From contig NC_087062.1 in the NCBI RefSeq assembly GCF_963678635.1, positions 92,479,845 to 92,543,844 of the forward strand: a stretch of DNA of 64,000 nucleotides. The letters are read 5' to 3'. Source of the DNA: Symsagittifera roscoffensis. Taxonomy: Eukaryota > Xenacoelomorpha > Acoela > Convolutidae. Each line of letters begins with the position of its first letter. Position 1 is the stretch's first letter. Both the position numbers and the translations under genes were made by a program. This document shows positions 1 to 10,530 of this stretch, one piece after another. The notes beneath the pieces were generated by a model. The model saw only the letters and a program-made list of their open reading frames with translations. It did not search any database and had not been told where the DNA came from.

Positions 1-321
1 TATATTTGTGTCAACTTACTGACTAGTAGGAAGACGCGGCTATCCTCTTACTGTTACGCATCCGTTTTTAACATAGGTTATTCCGTAATTGATCTCATAA
101 TTTCCCCCACCCTTCTGTTTTTTTTTCTAATTTTTTTTTTGCGTTTTATGCATTTCGGACATTCGTAACTCATTCTATCAGACTTTGTGGTTGATTGCTT
201 TCCGCAATTTTAACAACTTTTGTTATTTTTAGTTGGTTTAATTCGTGGGGCAAAAAAAATTGAAGCCAAATGTTTTGATATAAAAAGTTTTGTATCATCC
301 GTACCATCTTCCCTCTGAGCG
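1..321. other. Intergenic, AT-rich
   Basis: T-rich sequence without a recognisable gene. A 77-codon minus-strand reading frame (443-210) crosses the edge of a duplicated block, has no recognisable motif and is not supported. Confidence 0.5.
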
Positions 322-1030
322 ACCAGCCGTATAATGTCCACCCTAGCCACGTAATAATATTTAAAAAGTAATTCTGTATAAAGTATGCAATTCAAACAAA
401 CGCACAAAAACAATACTTTCACAATTTTATATAAAATTGTCATTGAAAGCTGTTAATTAACTAAACTAAAATATGTTGAATTAAAGTATGTTAATTTTGC
501 ATAACTCTAGGCTTTACTTAAAAATGTTTATTATCGGTTAAGGAGATATCGCACGGTCGATCCTGTGTTTTCTATCAAACTGCGGAAATGAAACCAATTG
601 CAAAAATTTCTCTGGAAATAAATCTTGAAAACGATTTTGAGTTGTTTTACCGTCTCTTTGATTTCATTTAAAAAACAAAAACAAACAATTTCATTTTCAG
701 TCGTTTTATATATTTTTTTGGTTTTATTGATGAAAAAACCAAATGACCGAACTTGAAGAGCAGGTTGATGATGCCTTCAAGGCATACGACCCGTTATCAC
801 TTGCCAGATAAAAAAAATACAAGAGACCATTGACCAGATACTATTCTGGAGGAATCGACCAGCGGTAATTTTAACTGAAGAACATTAAGTGTTGCTTAGG
901 TTGATGAACTTTGTCCTGAGAGAAAGCAGTTAAACTCTGCTAGCTTTTAGAAAAAATCTGTTGATGTTCCCTTTTTCTTCAGGTGATTCAAGCATCAACA
1001 GTTTTTTAAAACCAAGCAGCCGAGGATTTA
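322..1030 (+). repeat. Duplicated block, copy 1 (carries CFAP97D fragment)
   Basis: This stretch recurs almost base for base at 3939-4646, at a constant offset of 3617 bases. It contains the upstream flank, exon 1, intron 1 and most of exon 2 of a CFAP97D-like gene whose intact version lies at 32353-36864. After 1030 the two copies part. Copy 1 continues through the end of exon 2 and then lacks most of the intron-2 sequence that copy 2 keeps at about 4690-5335. Confidence 0.9.
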
Positions 1031-1060
1031 CATTCATCAACTCAAACTTCCATTGAATAT
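743..1060 (+). pseudogene. CFAP97D exon 1-2 pseudogene, copy 1
   Basis: The exon 1 copy (743-864) starts ATG and reads MTELEEQVDDAFKAYDPL, close to MTEVEEQGDAAFKAFEPL of the intact gene. A one-base deletion in the run that encodes Leu-Phe-Pro-Cys-Gln then shifts the frame into TAA after about 22 codons. The donor GTAATTTT after AGCG is kept. The exon 2 copy starts at 983 after the acceptor TTCAG and carries a substitution (GATTCAAGC for GAATCAAGC), an extra T run and an in-frame TGA near its end. No copies of exons 3-5 follow. It is a partial duplication that kept its intron, so it arose through DNA and is not a processed retrocopy. Confidence 0.85.
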
Positions 1061-1251
1061 ATTCCTCATTTTCGTTCTGCTTTTTGAACCAAAAGTTTCT
1101 GTTTTCGGGCAAGTTTGAAACGATTACATTAAAAATTCTGTATTTTTTTTGCCATCAAAACATCATTCTTGCTCCTAGAGGTTTCTTTGTTTTTTTAGCT
1201 TATGCGTCTAATTTTGATGAAACATTGCAGTCTCATGATTTCATAAAATAA

Positions 1252-1715
1252 AACTGAAAAATCTTAACAATTCATACTGTAGTTTAAAAACAGGTTGTAT
1301 GAACCATGAATCTCTATAAATGCACAAAATTTGCAAAAAAATGTTTACAATAATTTTTTACGCAACTGGTTTTCATCAAAAAAATGTGCATAAAAAAGTT
1401 AAGCCAGTAAACGCGTTAGAGTTTTTTTATTGAGTTGCAACAAAAAATCATTTTTTTCAGTTTTTTATTCATTTCGCACTTCAAAAAAAATCAATGTAAG
1501 TGCTAAATCCGTAAGTATTAAAAACAAAATAGATGCGGAGAATTGTTTTTAACCAGCGTAATATTTTTTGCTTTCACGGCGTGAGAGACAAAACAGGGCG
1601 CTAAGTTTAGTCAGAAACTGATATTTCCGCTGAAGGCTTCTTGTTTCGCACCAAAAAGGAAAAATGAAAAGAATGTTTTGACTTCTTAATACAACCAAAA
1701 CAAACTTTTTCTCAT
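1252..1715. repeat. Spacer between gene fragment and satellite, copy 1
   Basis: This ~460-base stretch recurs at 5641-6097 with a few substitutions and a short indel (ACCAGCGTAATATT against ACCAGCTAATATT). It links the CFAP97D fragment to the first satellite unit in both blocks, so fragment, spacer and satellite moved as one larger unit. Confidence 0.85.
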
Positions 1716-2884
1716 TTTTCCTCTTTTTTCCCTCTTTTTTTCTTTATTATCTTTCACGTGAAATTTCACCTCCTAATTTGTTCTGTTCGTATAGGTTTTT
1801 TGATATAACTGTTGTTCAACGGCGTAATCAACTTTAACAAAAATATGAAACTAACTAACACTACTACTTTTGCTTATCCGTGCTTTCGAATATGGTAATT
1901 GACTAGTTCAGAATTAGAAAATGTCTACAAATTGCAAAAATTGGCAGATCAGAAATCAGAAAAATTTAAATGTTTCAACTAATCCAAGCTTTTATTGAAT
2001 TTTTTGTTAAGGTACCTTTTTTATCAAATTAAATTAGATCAAAACCAATCTTAACGTAACTTGAACCTGATATAATGAAAACCCAAAAAAAAACATCAAG
2101 ATAATCGGGTGTTTGATACTAAAATATTGTTTTTTTTGCATGACATTTATTGATATACAAGGATTGATACATAAAACAAAACCCAAAAATCATTTTTGAA
2201 CGTCGACTATATAGCAGCAAACTCCAGTTTTTAGTTTCAGACTCAAAAAATTATGTTTCAAAATAAAAATTAAGGCTAAAACATTACCATATTCACTTCA
2301 TATTGATAAATTAGTTTTCAGATGACAACCTAAGCAAAAAAAATGACTTTTTTTATCAAAACCAAAAGTTTCAGTCTAGGTATTATTTATAGGGTCAAAC
2401 GTTTCAGTTAAACTAATTAAAATTTTTGTTCAAAGTTTTAATTTTCTGTCAACGGATTAGGGAAAAACAGCAAAAAAGAACCTAATTCAGATACCATATA
2501 CGTTACTATATTTTGGTTGTAAAAGTTTCAGAATTGTCATTTTTATGAGAACTTTATATACAAAGCGAATTTTTATGAAATAATTGAATGGTTCATTTTT
2601 AAAAAAAATTATAAAGTTTCATATCAGTTCAAACATCGAGAGGCTTCAAAATTCTCGTTCGTAACTGTTCGATATTGAGTTAATTCCTAATTCGAAATTT
2701 GCAAATTCTATTTATGTTATCGCGGATAAGCAACAAAAGTAGCGTTGGCTTGTTCTACAATACTCAGCTATCCAATCAGAATTGGTATAAGGAACAATTT
2801 GTACAAAATAGTGTTTTAGAAATTGTTTATTTCGTACCCGTACACGATTATGTCAATTAAAATTGCTTAATACTTTTTTTTTCA
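1716..2884. repeat. 1.17 kb satellite unit A1
   Basis: Complete unit of a tandem satellite. Landmarks are a T-rich start, TTTCACGTGAA (an E-box-like CACGTG), GATATAACTGTTGTTC at 1802, and near the end CCAATCAGAATTGG (a near palindrome at 2772-2785) followed by CGTACCCGTACACG. The GATATAACTG landmark recurs 1170 bases later at 2972. There is no long reading frame. Confidence 0.9.
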
Positions 2885-3938
2885 TTTTTCCTCATTTTTC
2901 CATCTTTTTTTCTCCATTATCTTTCACGTGAATTTTCACCTCCTAATTTGTTCTGTTCGTATAGGTTTTTTGATATAACTGTTGTTCAACGGCGTAATCA
3001 ACTTTAACAAAAATATGAAACTAACTAACACTACTACTTTTGCTTATCCGTGCTTTCGAATATGGTAATTGACTAGATCAGAATTAGAAAATGTCTACAA
3101 ATTGCAAAAATTGGCAGATCAGAAATCAGAAAAATTTAAATGTTTCAAGTAATCCAAGCTTTTATTGAATTTTTTGTTAAGGTACCTTTTTTATCAAATT
3201 AAATTAAATCAACCAATCTTAACGTAACTTGAACCTGATATAATGAAAACCCAAAAAAAAACATCAAGATAATCGGGTGTTTGATACTAAAATATTGTTT
3301 TTTTTGCATGACATTTATTGATATACAAGGATTGATAGATAAAACAAAACCCAAAAATCATTTTTGAACGTCGACTATATAGCAGCAAACTCCAGTTTTT
3401 AGTTTCAGACTCAAAAAATTATGTTTCAAAATAAAAATTAAGGCTAAAACATTACCATATTCACTTCATATTGATAAATTAGTTTTCAGATGACAACCTA
3501 AGCAAAAAAAATGACTTTTTTTTATCAAAACCAAAAGTTTCAGTCTAGGTATTATTTATAGGGTCAAACGTTTCAGTTAAACTAATTAAAATTTTTGTTC
3601 AAAGTTTTAATTTTCTGTCAACGGATTAGGGAAAAACAGCAAAAAAGAACCTAATTCAGATACCATATACGTTACTATATTTTGGTTGTAAAAGTTTCAG
3701 AAGTGTCATTTTTATGAGAACTTTATATACAAAGCGAATTTTTATGAAATAATTGAATGGTTCATTTTTAAAAAAAATTATAAAGTTTCATATCAGTTCA
3801 AACATCGAGAGGCTTCAAAATTCTCGTTCGTAACTGTTTGATATTGAGTTAATTCCTAATTCGAAATTTGCAAATTCTATTTATGTTATCGCGGATAAGC
3901 AACAAAAGTAGCGTTGGCTTGTTCTACAATACTCAGCA
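2885..3938. repeat. 1.17 kb satellite unit A2, 3' truncated
   Basis: Same unit as A1 with only scattered differences. It stops at TACTCAGC, just before the CCAATCAGAATTGG landmark, where the sequence jumps into the second copy of the CFAP97D-bearing block (AACCAGCCGT). The junction shares a few bases with the original flank of block 1 (GCGACCAGCCG), as expected of a microhomology or unequal-exchange breakpoint. Confidence 0.9.
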
Positions 3939-4646
3939 ACCAGCCGTATAATGTCCACCCTAGCCACGTAATAATATTTAAAAAGTAATTCTGTATAAAT
4001 TATGCAATTCAAACAAACGCACAAAAACAATACTTTCACAATTTTATATAAAATTGTCATTGAAAGCTGTTAATTAACTAAACTAAAATATGTTGAATTA
4101 AAGTATGTTAATTTTGCATAACTCTAGGCTTTACTTAAAAATGTTTATTATCGGTTAAGGAGATATCGCACGGTCGATCCTGTGTTTTCTATCAAACTGC
4201 GGAAATGAAACCAATTGCAAAAATTTCTCTGGAAATAAATCTTGAAAACGATTTTGAGTTGTTTTACCGTCTCTTTGATTTCATTTAAAAAACAAAAACA
4301 AACAATTTCATTTTCAGTCGTTTTATATATTTTTTTGGTTTTATTGATGAAAAAACCAAATGACCGAACTTGAAGAGCAGGTTGATGATGCCTTCAAGGC
4401 ATACGACCCGTTATCACTTGCCAGATAAAAAAAATACAAGAGACCATTGACCAGATACTATTCTGGAGGAATCGACCAGCGGTAATTTTAACTGAAGAAC
4501 ATTAAGTGTTGCTTAGGTTGATGAACTTTGTCCTGAGAGAAAGCAGTTAAACTCTGCTAGCTTTTAGAAAAAATCTGTTGATGTTCCCTTTTTCTTCAGG
4601 TGATTCAAGCATCAACAGTTTTTTAAAACCAAGCAGCCGAGGATTT
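3939..4646 (+). repeat. Duplicated block, copy 2
   Basis: Second copy of 322-1030. It is followed by a short internal repeat of AAACCAAGCAGCCG and a jump to TCTAATTTTGATGAAAC, so the tail of exon 2 and part of intron 2 are missing here but present in copy 1. Confidence 0.9.
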
Positions 4647-5335
4647 AAAACCAAGCAGCCGTCTAATTTTGATGAAACTTTGCAGTCTCATGATTTCATA
4701 AAATTTTTGAATTTTAATGCTTTTCAATCAAATTTTGTGCCATCAATTTTTCAATTGCTTTCCAGCAAAACAGATAAAACTATCAAATCAATTTTTCGGT
4801 CTCTGCGACTGTTTTCCCCGATCAATTTTTTATGCTCCGATTTTTTATTCTTGTGTTTCAAAAGTGAGTGTTTCAAAAAAAGGTGTTCTTGTGTTTCAAA
4901 ATTACCTACACACAAAAACAATATGTCGCGAAAAACATTTTCTTAAAGCCAATGATTCACCATTGTTTTGCGGTAAAATCAATGAGAAAGCAGTTTAAAA
5001 AACATTTTTGGCTTTTATGCGACAGTTTTCGATCTGAGATTTATGCAACTGCTGTTTTATTCAAGAGTTATGCGGCTGCATTTTTATTTAATTTTTTTTG
5101 CGGTGCAGTTTTTAGATCTTGCCCAGTGAAGCCTCTCCAACTTGTACATCCCATCCAGTTTCAAAGTTTAAATTTAATTTAGAGATAACTATTGAGCTTC
5201 ATTAGTAAAAGCACTTACGAAAAAATGCATCCATGCTTTGTTTATGCCAGTACACCAGTTATGTATAAATAACAAACAATGCACATGCTAATTCACTGTT
5301 TTCTACTTGAGGGGCTATGATAGGAAAGACCCAAT
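4360..5335 (+). pseudogene. CFAP97D exon 1 to intron 2 pseudogene, copy 2
   Basis: The ATG at 4360 begins the same frameshifted exon 1 as copy 1, with TAA after about 22 codons. Exon 2 starts at 4600 and is cut off near 4647. From about 4690 to 5335 the sequence aligns with intron 2 of the intact gene (about 32785-33520). Shared features are the GGCTTTTATGCGA stretch (about 5009 against 33097), the ACAATGCACATGCTAATTCACTG-like stretch and GGGCTATGATAGGAA. Several overlapping reading frames of 90-120 codons here (4578-5182) read through exon 2 and intron 2 remnants, so I do not treat them as genes. Confidence 0.8.
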
Positions 5336-5640
5336 TTTTCATTTTGAGAGCTATCTTATTCGAACTTGACCAACTTTACTGGACAAGCCCATCAATTTGA
5401 CTATTTTTGTTCAACAACGCATAGACATGCGCTTCTTTGATCCTCATGTGAGAAAAACTATGATATCTCTATGATATTGCTATAATTGATGTTTGATATG
5501 ACTGAAACCGAATGTTTTTTTTTTCATTCACTTCTCAGCTACAAACCAATACCTGGACAAAAAGAATTGAAAGAAATTGTAAGAAAAGTCAAGATAAACA
5601 ACTAAAATTGAGAAAGTGCGTTTTAAACATTTTTTTGAAA

Positions 5641-6097
5641 AACTGAAAAATCTTAACAATTCATACTGTAGTTTAAAAACAGGTTGTATGAACCATGAAT
5701 CTCTATAAATGCACAAAATTTGCAAAAAAATGTTTACAATAATTTTTTACGCAACTGGTTTTCATCAAAAAAATGTGCATAAAAAGGTTAAGCCAGTACA
5801 CGCGTTAGAATTTTTTTATTGAGTTGCTACAAAAAATCATTTTTTTCAGTTTTTTATTCATTTCGCACTTCAAAAAAAATCAATGTAAGTGCTAAATCCG
5901 TAAGTATTAAAAACAAAATAGATGCGGAGAATTGTTTTTAACCAGCTAATATTTTTTGCTTTCACGGCGTGAGAGACAAAACAGGGCGCTAAGTTTAGTC
6001 AGAAACTGATATTTCCGCTGAAGGTTTCTTGTTTCGCACCAAAAATGAAAAATGAAAAGAATGTTTTAACTTCTTAATACAATCAAAACAAACTTTT
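5641..6097. repeat. Spacer between gene fragment and satellite, copy 2
   Basis: Near-identical repeat of 1252-1715. The ~300 bases before it (5336-5640) hold nothing I recognise. Confidence 0.85.
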
Positions 6098-7267
6098 TCT
6101 CATTTTTCCTCATTTTTCCCTCTTTTTTTCTTTATTATCTTTCACATGAATTTTCACCTCCTAATTTGTTCTGTTCGTATAGGTTTTTTGATATAACTGT
6201 TGTTCAACGGCGTAATCAACTTTAATAAAAATATGAAACTAACTAACACTACTACTTTTGCTTATCCGTGCTTTCGAATATGGTAATTGACTAGTTCAGA
6301 ATTAGAAAATGTCTACAAATTGCAAAAATTGGCAGATCAGAAATCAGAAAAATTTAAATGTTTCAACTAATCCAAGCTTTTATTGAATTTTTTGTTAAGG
6401 TACCTTTTTTATCAAATTAAATTAAATCAACCAATCTTAACGTAACTTGAACCTGATATAATGAAAACCCAAAAAAAAACATCAAGATAATCGGGTGTTT
6501 GATACTAAAATATTGTTTTTTTTTGCATGACATTTATTGATATACAAGGATTGATAGATAAAACAAAACCCAAAAATCATTTTTGAACGTTGACTATATA
6601 GCAGCAAACTCCAGTTTTTAGTTTCAGACTCAAAAAATTATGTTTCAAAATAAAAATTAAGGCTAAAACATTACCATATTCACTTCATATTGATAAATTA
6701 GTTTTCAGATGACAACCTAAGCAAAAAAAATGACTTTTTTTATCAAAACCAAAAGTTTCAGTCTAGGTATTATTTATAGGGTCAAACGTTTCAGTTAAAC
6801 TAATTAAAATTTTTGTTCAAAGTTTTAATTTTCTGTCAACGGATTAGGGAAAAACAGCAAAAAAGAACCTAATTCAGATACCATATACGTTACTATATTT
6901 TGGTTGTAAAAGTTTCAGAATTGTCATTTTTATGAGAACTTTATATACAAAGCGAATTTTTATGAAATAATTGAAGGGTTCATTTTTAAAAAAAATTATA
7001 AAGTTTCATATCAGTTCAAACATCGAGAGGCTTCAAAATTCTCGTTCGTAACTGTTTGATATTGAGTTAATTCCTAATTCGAAATTTGCAAATTCTATTT
7101 ATGTTATCGCGGATAAGCAACAAAAGTAGCGTTGGCTTGTTCTACAATACTCAGCTATCCAATCAGAATTGGTATAAGGAACAATTTGTACAAAATAGTG
7201 TTTTAGAAATTGTTTATTTCGTACCCGTACACGATTATGTCAATTAAAATTGCTTACTACTTTTTTT
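6098..7267. repeat. 1.17 kb satellite unit B1
   Basis: Complete unit, with GATATAACTG at 6190. It shares the A-type variants (GAGAACTTTATATAC, GGGAAAAACAGC) with A1, A2 and B4. Confidence 0.9.
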
Positions 7268-8433
7268 TCATTTTTCCTCATTTTTCCTTCTTTTTTTCTT
7301 CATTATCTTTCACGTGAATTTTCACCTCCTAATTTGTTCTGTTCGTATAGGTTTTTTGATATAACTGTTGTTCAACGGCGTAATCAACTTTAACAAAAAT
7401 ATGAAACTAACTAACACTACTACTTTTCCTTATCCCTGCTTTCGAATATGGTAATTGACTAGTTCAGAATTAGAAAATGTTTACAAATTGCAAAAATTGG
7501 CAGATCAGAAATCAAAAAAATTTAAATGTTTCAAGTAATCCAAGCTTTTATTGAATTTTTTGTTAAGGTACCTTTTTTTATCAAATTAAATTAAATCAAC
7601 CAACCTGAGCGTAACTTTAACCTAATCTAATGAAAACCCAAAAAAAACATCAAGATAATCAGGTGTTTGATACTAAAATATTGTTTTTTTTTGCATGACA
7701 TTTATTGATATACAAGGATTGATAGATAAAACAAAACCCAAAAATCATTTTTGAACGTCGACTATATAGCAGCAAACTCCAGTTTTTAGTTTCAGACTCA
7801 AAAAATTATGTTTCAAAAAAAAAATTAAGGCTAAAACCTTACCATATTCACTTCATATATATAAATTAGTTTTCAGATGACAACCTAAGCAAAAAAATAA
7901 CTTTTTTTATCACAACCAAAAGTTTCAGTCTAGGTATTATTTATAGGGTCAAACGTTTCAGTTAAACTAATTAAAATTTTTGTTCAAAGTTTTAATTTTC
8001 TGTCAACGGATTAGGGAAAAATAGCAAAAAAGAACCTAATTCAGATACCATATACGTTACTATATTTTGGTTGTAAAAGTTTCAGAATTGTTATTTTTAT
8101 GATCACTTTATATACAAAGCGAATTTTTATGAAATAATTGAATGGTTCATTTTTAAAAAAATTATAAAGTTTCATATCAGTTCAAACATCGAGAGGCTTC
8201 AAAATTCTCGTTCGTAACTGTTTGATATTGAGTTTATTCCTAATTCGAAATTTGCAAATTCTATTTATGTTATCGCGGATAAGCAACAAAAGTAGCGTTG
8301 GCTTGTTCTACAATACTCAGCTATCCAATCAGAATTGGTATAATGAACAATTTGTACAAAATAGTGTTTTAGAAATTGTTTATTTCGTACCCGTACACGA
8401 TTATGTCAATTAAAATTGCTTAATACTTTTTTT
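7268..8433. repeat. 1.17 kb satellite unit B2 (variant subtype)
   Basis: Complete unit, with GATATAACTG at 7358, 1168 bases after B1. It carries a distinct set of variants: ATCACTTTATATAC, GGGAAAAATAGC, TTTTCCTTATC and CAACCTGAGCGTAAC. Confidence 0.9.
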
Positions 8434-9611
8434 TCATTTTTCCTCATTTTTCCTTCTTTTTTTCTTCATTATCTTTCACGTGAATTTTCACCTCCTAATT
8501 TGTTCTGTTCGTATAGGTTTTTTGATATAACTGTTGTTCAACGGCGTAATCAACTTTAACAAAAATATGAAACTAACTAACACTACTACTTTTCCTTATC
8601 TCTGCTTTCGAATATGGTAATTGACTAGTTCAGAATTAAAAAATGTCTACAAATTGCAAAAATTGGCAGATCAAAAATCAAAAAAATTTAAATGTTTCAA
8701 GTAATCCAAGCTCTTATTGAATTTTTTGTTAAGGTACCTTTTTTATCAAATTAAATTAAATCAACCAACCTGAACGTAACTTGAACCTGATATAATGAAA
8801 ACCCAAAAAAAACATCAAGATAATCGGGTGTTTGATACTAAAATATTGTTTTTTTTTGCATGACATTTATTGATATACAAGGATTGATAGATAAAACAAA
8901 ACCCAAAAATCATTTTTGAACGTCGACTATATAGCAGCAAACTCCAGTTTTTAGTTTCAGACTCAAAAAATTATGTTTCAAAATAAAAATTAAGGCTAAA
9001 ACATTACCATATTCACTTCATATTGATAAATTAGTTTTCAGATGACAACCTAAGCAAAAAAATAACTTTTTTTATCACAACCAAAAGTTTCAGTCTAGGT
9101 ATTATTTATAGGGTCAAACGTTTCAGTTAAACTAATTAAAATTTTTGTTCAAAGTTTTAATTTTCTGTCAACGGATTAGGGAAAAATAGCAAAAAAGAAC
9201 CTAATTCAGATACCATATACGTTACTATATTTTGGTTGTAAAAGTTTCAGAATTGTTATTTTTATGATCACTTTATATACAAAGCGAATTTTTATGAAAT
9301 AATTGAATGGTTCATTTTTAAAAAAATTATAAAGTTTCATATCAGTTCAAACATCGAGAGGCTTCAAAATTCTCGTTCGTAACTGTTTGATATTGAGTTA
9401 ATTCCTAATTCGAAATTTGCAAATTCTATTTATGTTATCGCGGATAAGCAACAAAAGTAGCGTTGGCTTGTTCTACAATACTCAGCTATCCAATCAGAAT
9501 TGGTATAATGAACAATTTGTACAAAATAGTGCTTTAGAAATTGTTTATTTCGTACCCGTACACGATTATGTCAATTAAAATTGCTTAATACTTTTTTTTC
9601 ATTTTTCCTCA
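8434..9611. repeat. 1.17 kb satellite unit B3 (variant subtype)
   Basis: Complete unit, with GATATAACTG at 8524, 1166 bases after B2. It shares the B2 variants, which makes B2 and B3 a recent pair. Confidence 0.9.
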
Positions 9612-10530
9612 GAAAATCAGAAAAATTTAAATGTTTCAACTAATCCAAGCTTTTATTGAATTTTTTGTTAAGGTACCTTTTTTATCAAATTAAATTAAAT
9701 CAACCAATCTTAACGTAACTTGAACCTAATATAATGAAAACCCAAAAAAAAACATCAAGATAATCGGGTGTTTGATACTAAAATATTGTTTTTTTTGCAT
9801 GACATTTATTGATATACAAGGATTGATAGATAAAACAAAACCCAAAAATCATTTTTGAACGTCGACTATATAGCAGCAAACTCCAGTTTTTAGTTTCAGA
9901 CTCAAAAAATTATGTTTCAAAATAAAAATTAAGGCTAAAACATTACCATATTCACTTCATATTGATAAATTAGTTTTCAGATGACAACCTAAGCAAAAAA
10001 AAATGACTTTTTTTATCAAAACCAAAAGTTTCAGTCTAGGTATTATTTATAGGGTCAAACGTTTCAGTTAAACTAATTAAAATTTTTGTTCAAAGTTTTA
10101 ATTTTCTGTCAACGGATTAGGGAAAAACAGCAAAAAAGAACCTAATTCAGATACCATATACGTTACTATATTTTGGTTGTAAAAGTTTCAGAATTGTCAT
10201 TTTTATGAGAACTTTATATACAAAGCGAATTTTTATGAAATAATTGAATGGTTCATTTTTAAAAAAAATTATAAAATTTCATATCAGTTCAAACATCGAG
10301 AGGCTTCAAAATTCTCGTTCGTAACTGTTTGACATTGAGTTAATTCCTAATTCGAAATTTGCAAATTCTATTTATGTTATCGCGGATAAGCAACAAAAGT
10401 AGCGTTGGCTTGTTCTACAATACTCAGCTATCCAATCAGAATTGGTAAAAGGAACAATTTGTACAAAATAGTGTTTTAGAAATTGTTTATTTCGTACCCG
10501 TACACGATTATTTCAATTAAAATTGCTTAA
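9612..10530. repeat. 1.17 kb satellite unit B4, 5' truncated
   Basis: It starts at AGAAAATCAGAAAAATTTAAATG, so the first ~250 bases of the unit are missing. It then runs to the usual end (CGTACCCGTACACG...AATTGCTTAA). It has the A-type variants again, so the B2/B3 subtype lies between A-type units. Confidence 0.9.

Noticed and set aside
4578-5182. Three overlapping plus-strand frames of 93-122 codons
   Set aside because: They run through exon 2 and intron 2 remnants of the duplicated CFAP97D fragment in frames that do not match the gene.
1716-10530. CRISPR-like regular repeats
   Set aside because: The repeated unit is ~1.17 kb with no short spacers; this is eukaryotic satellite DNA.
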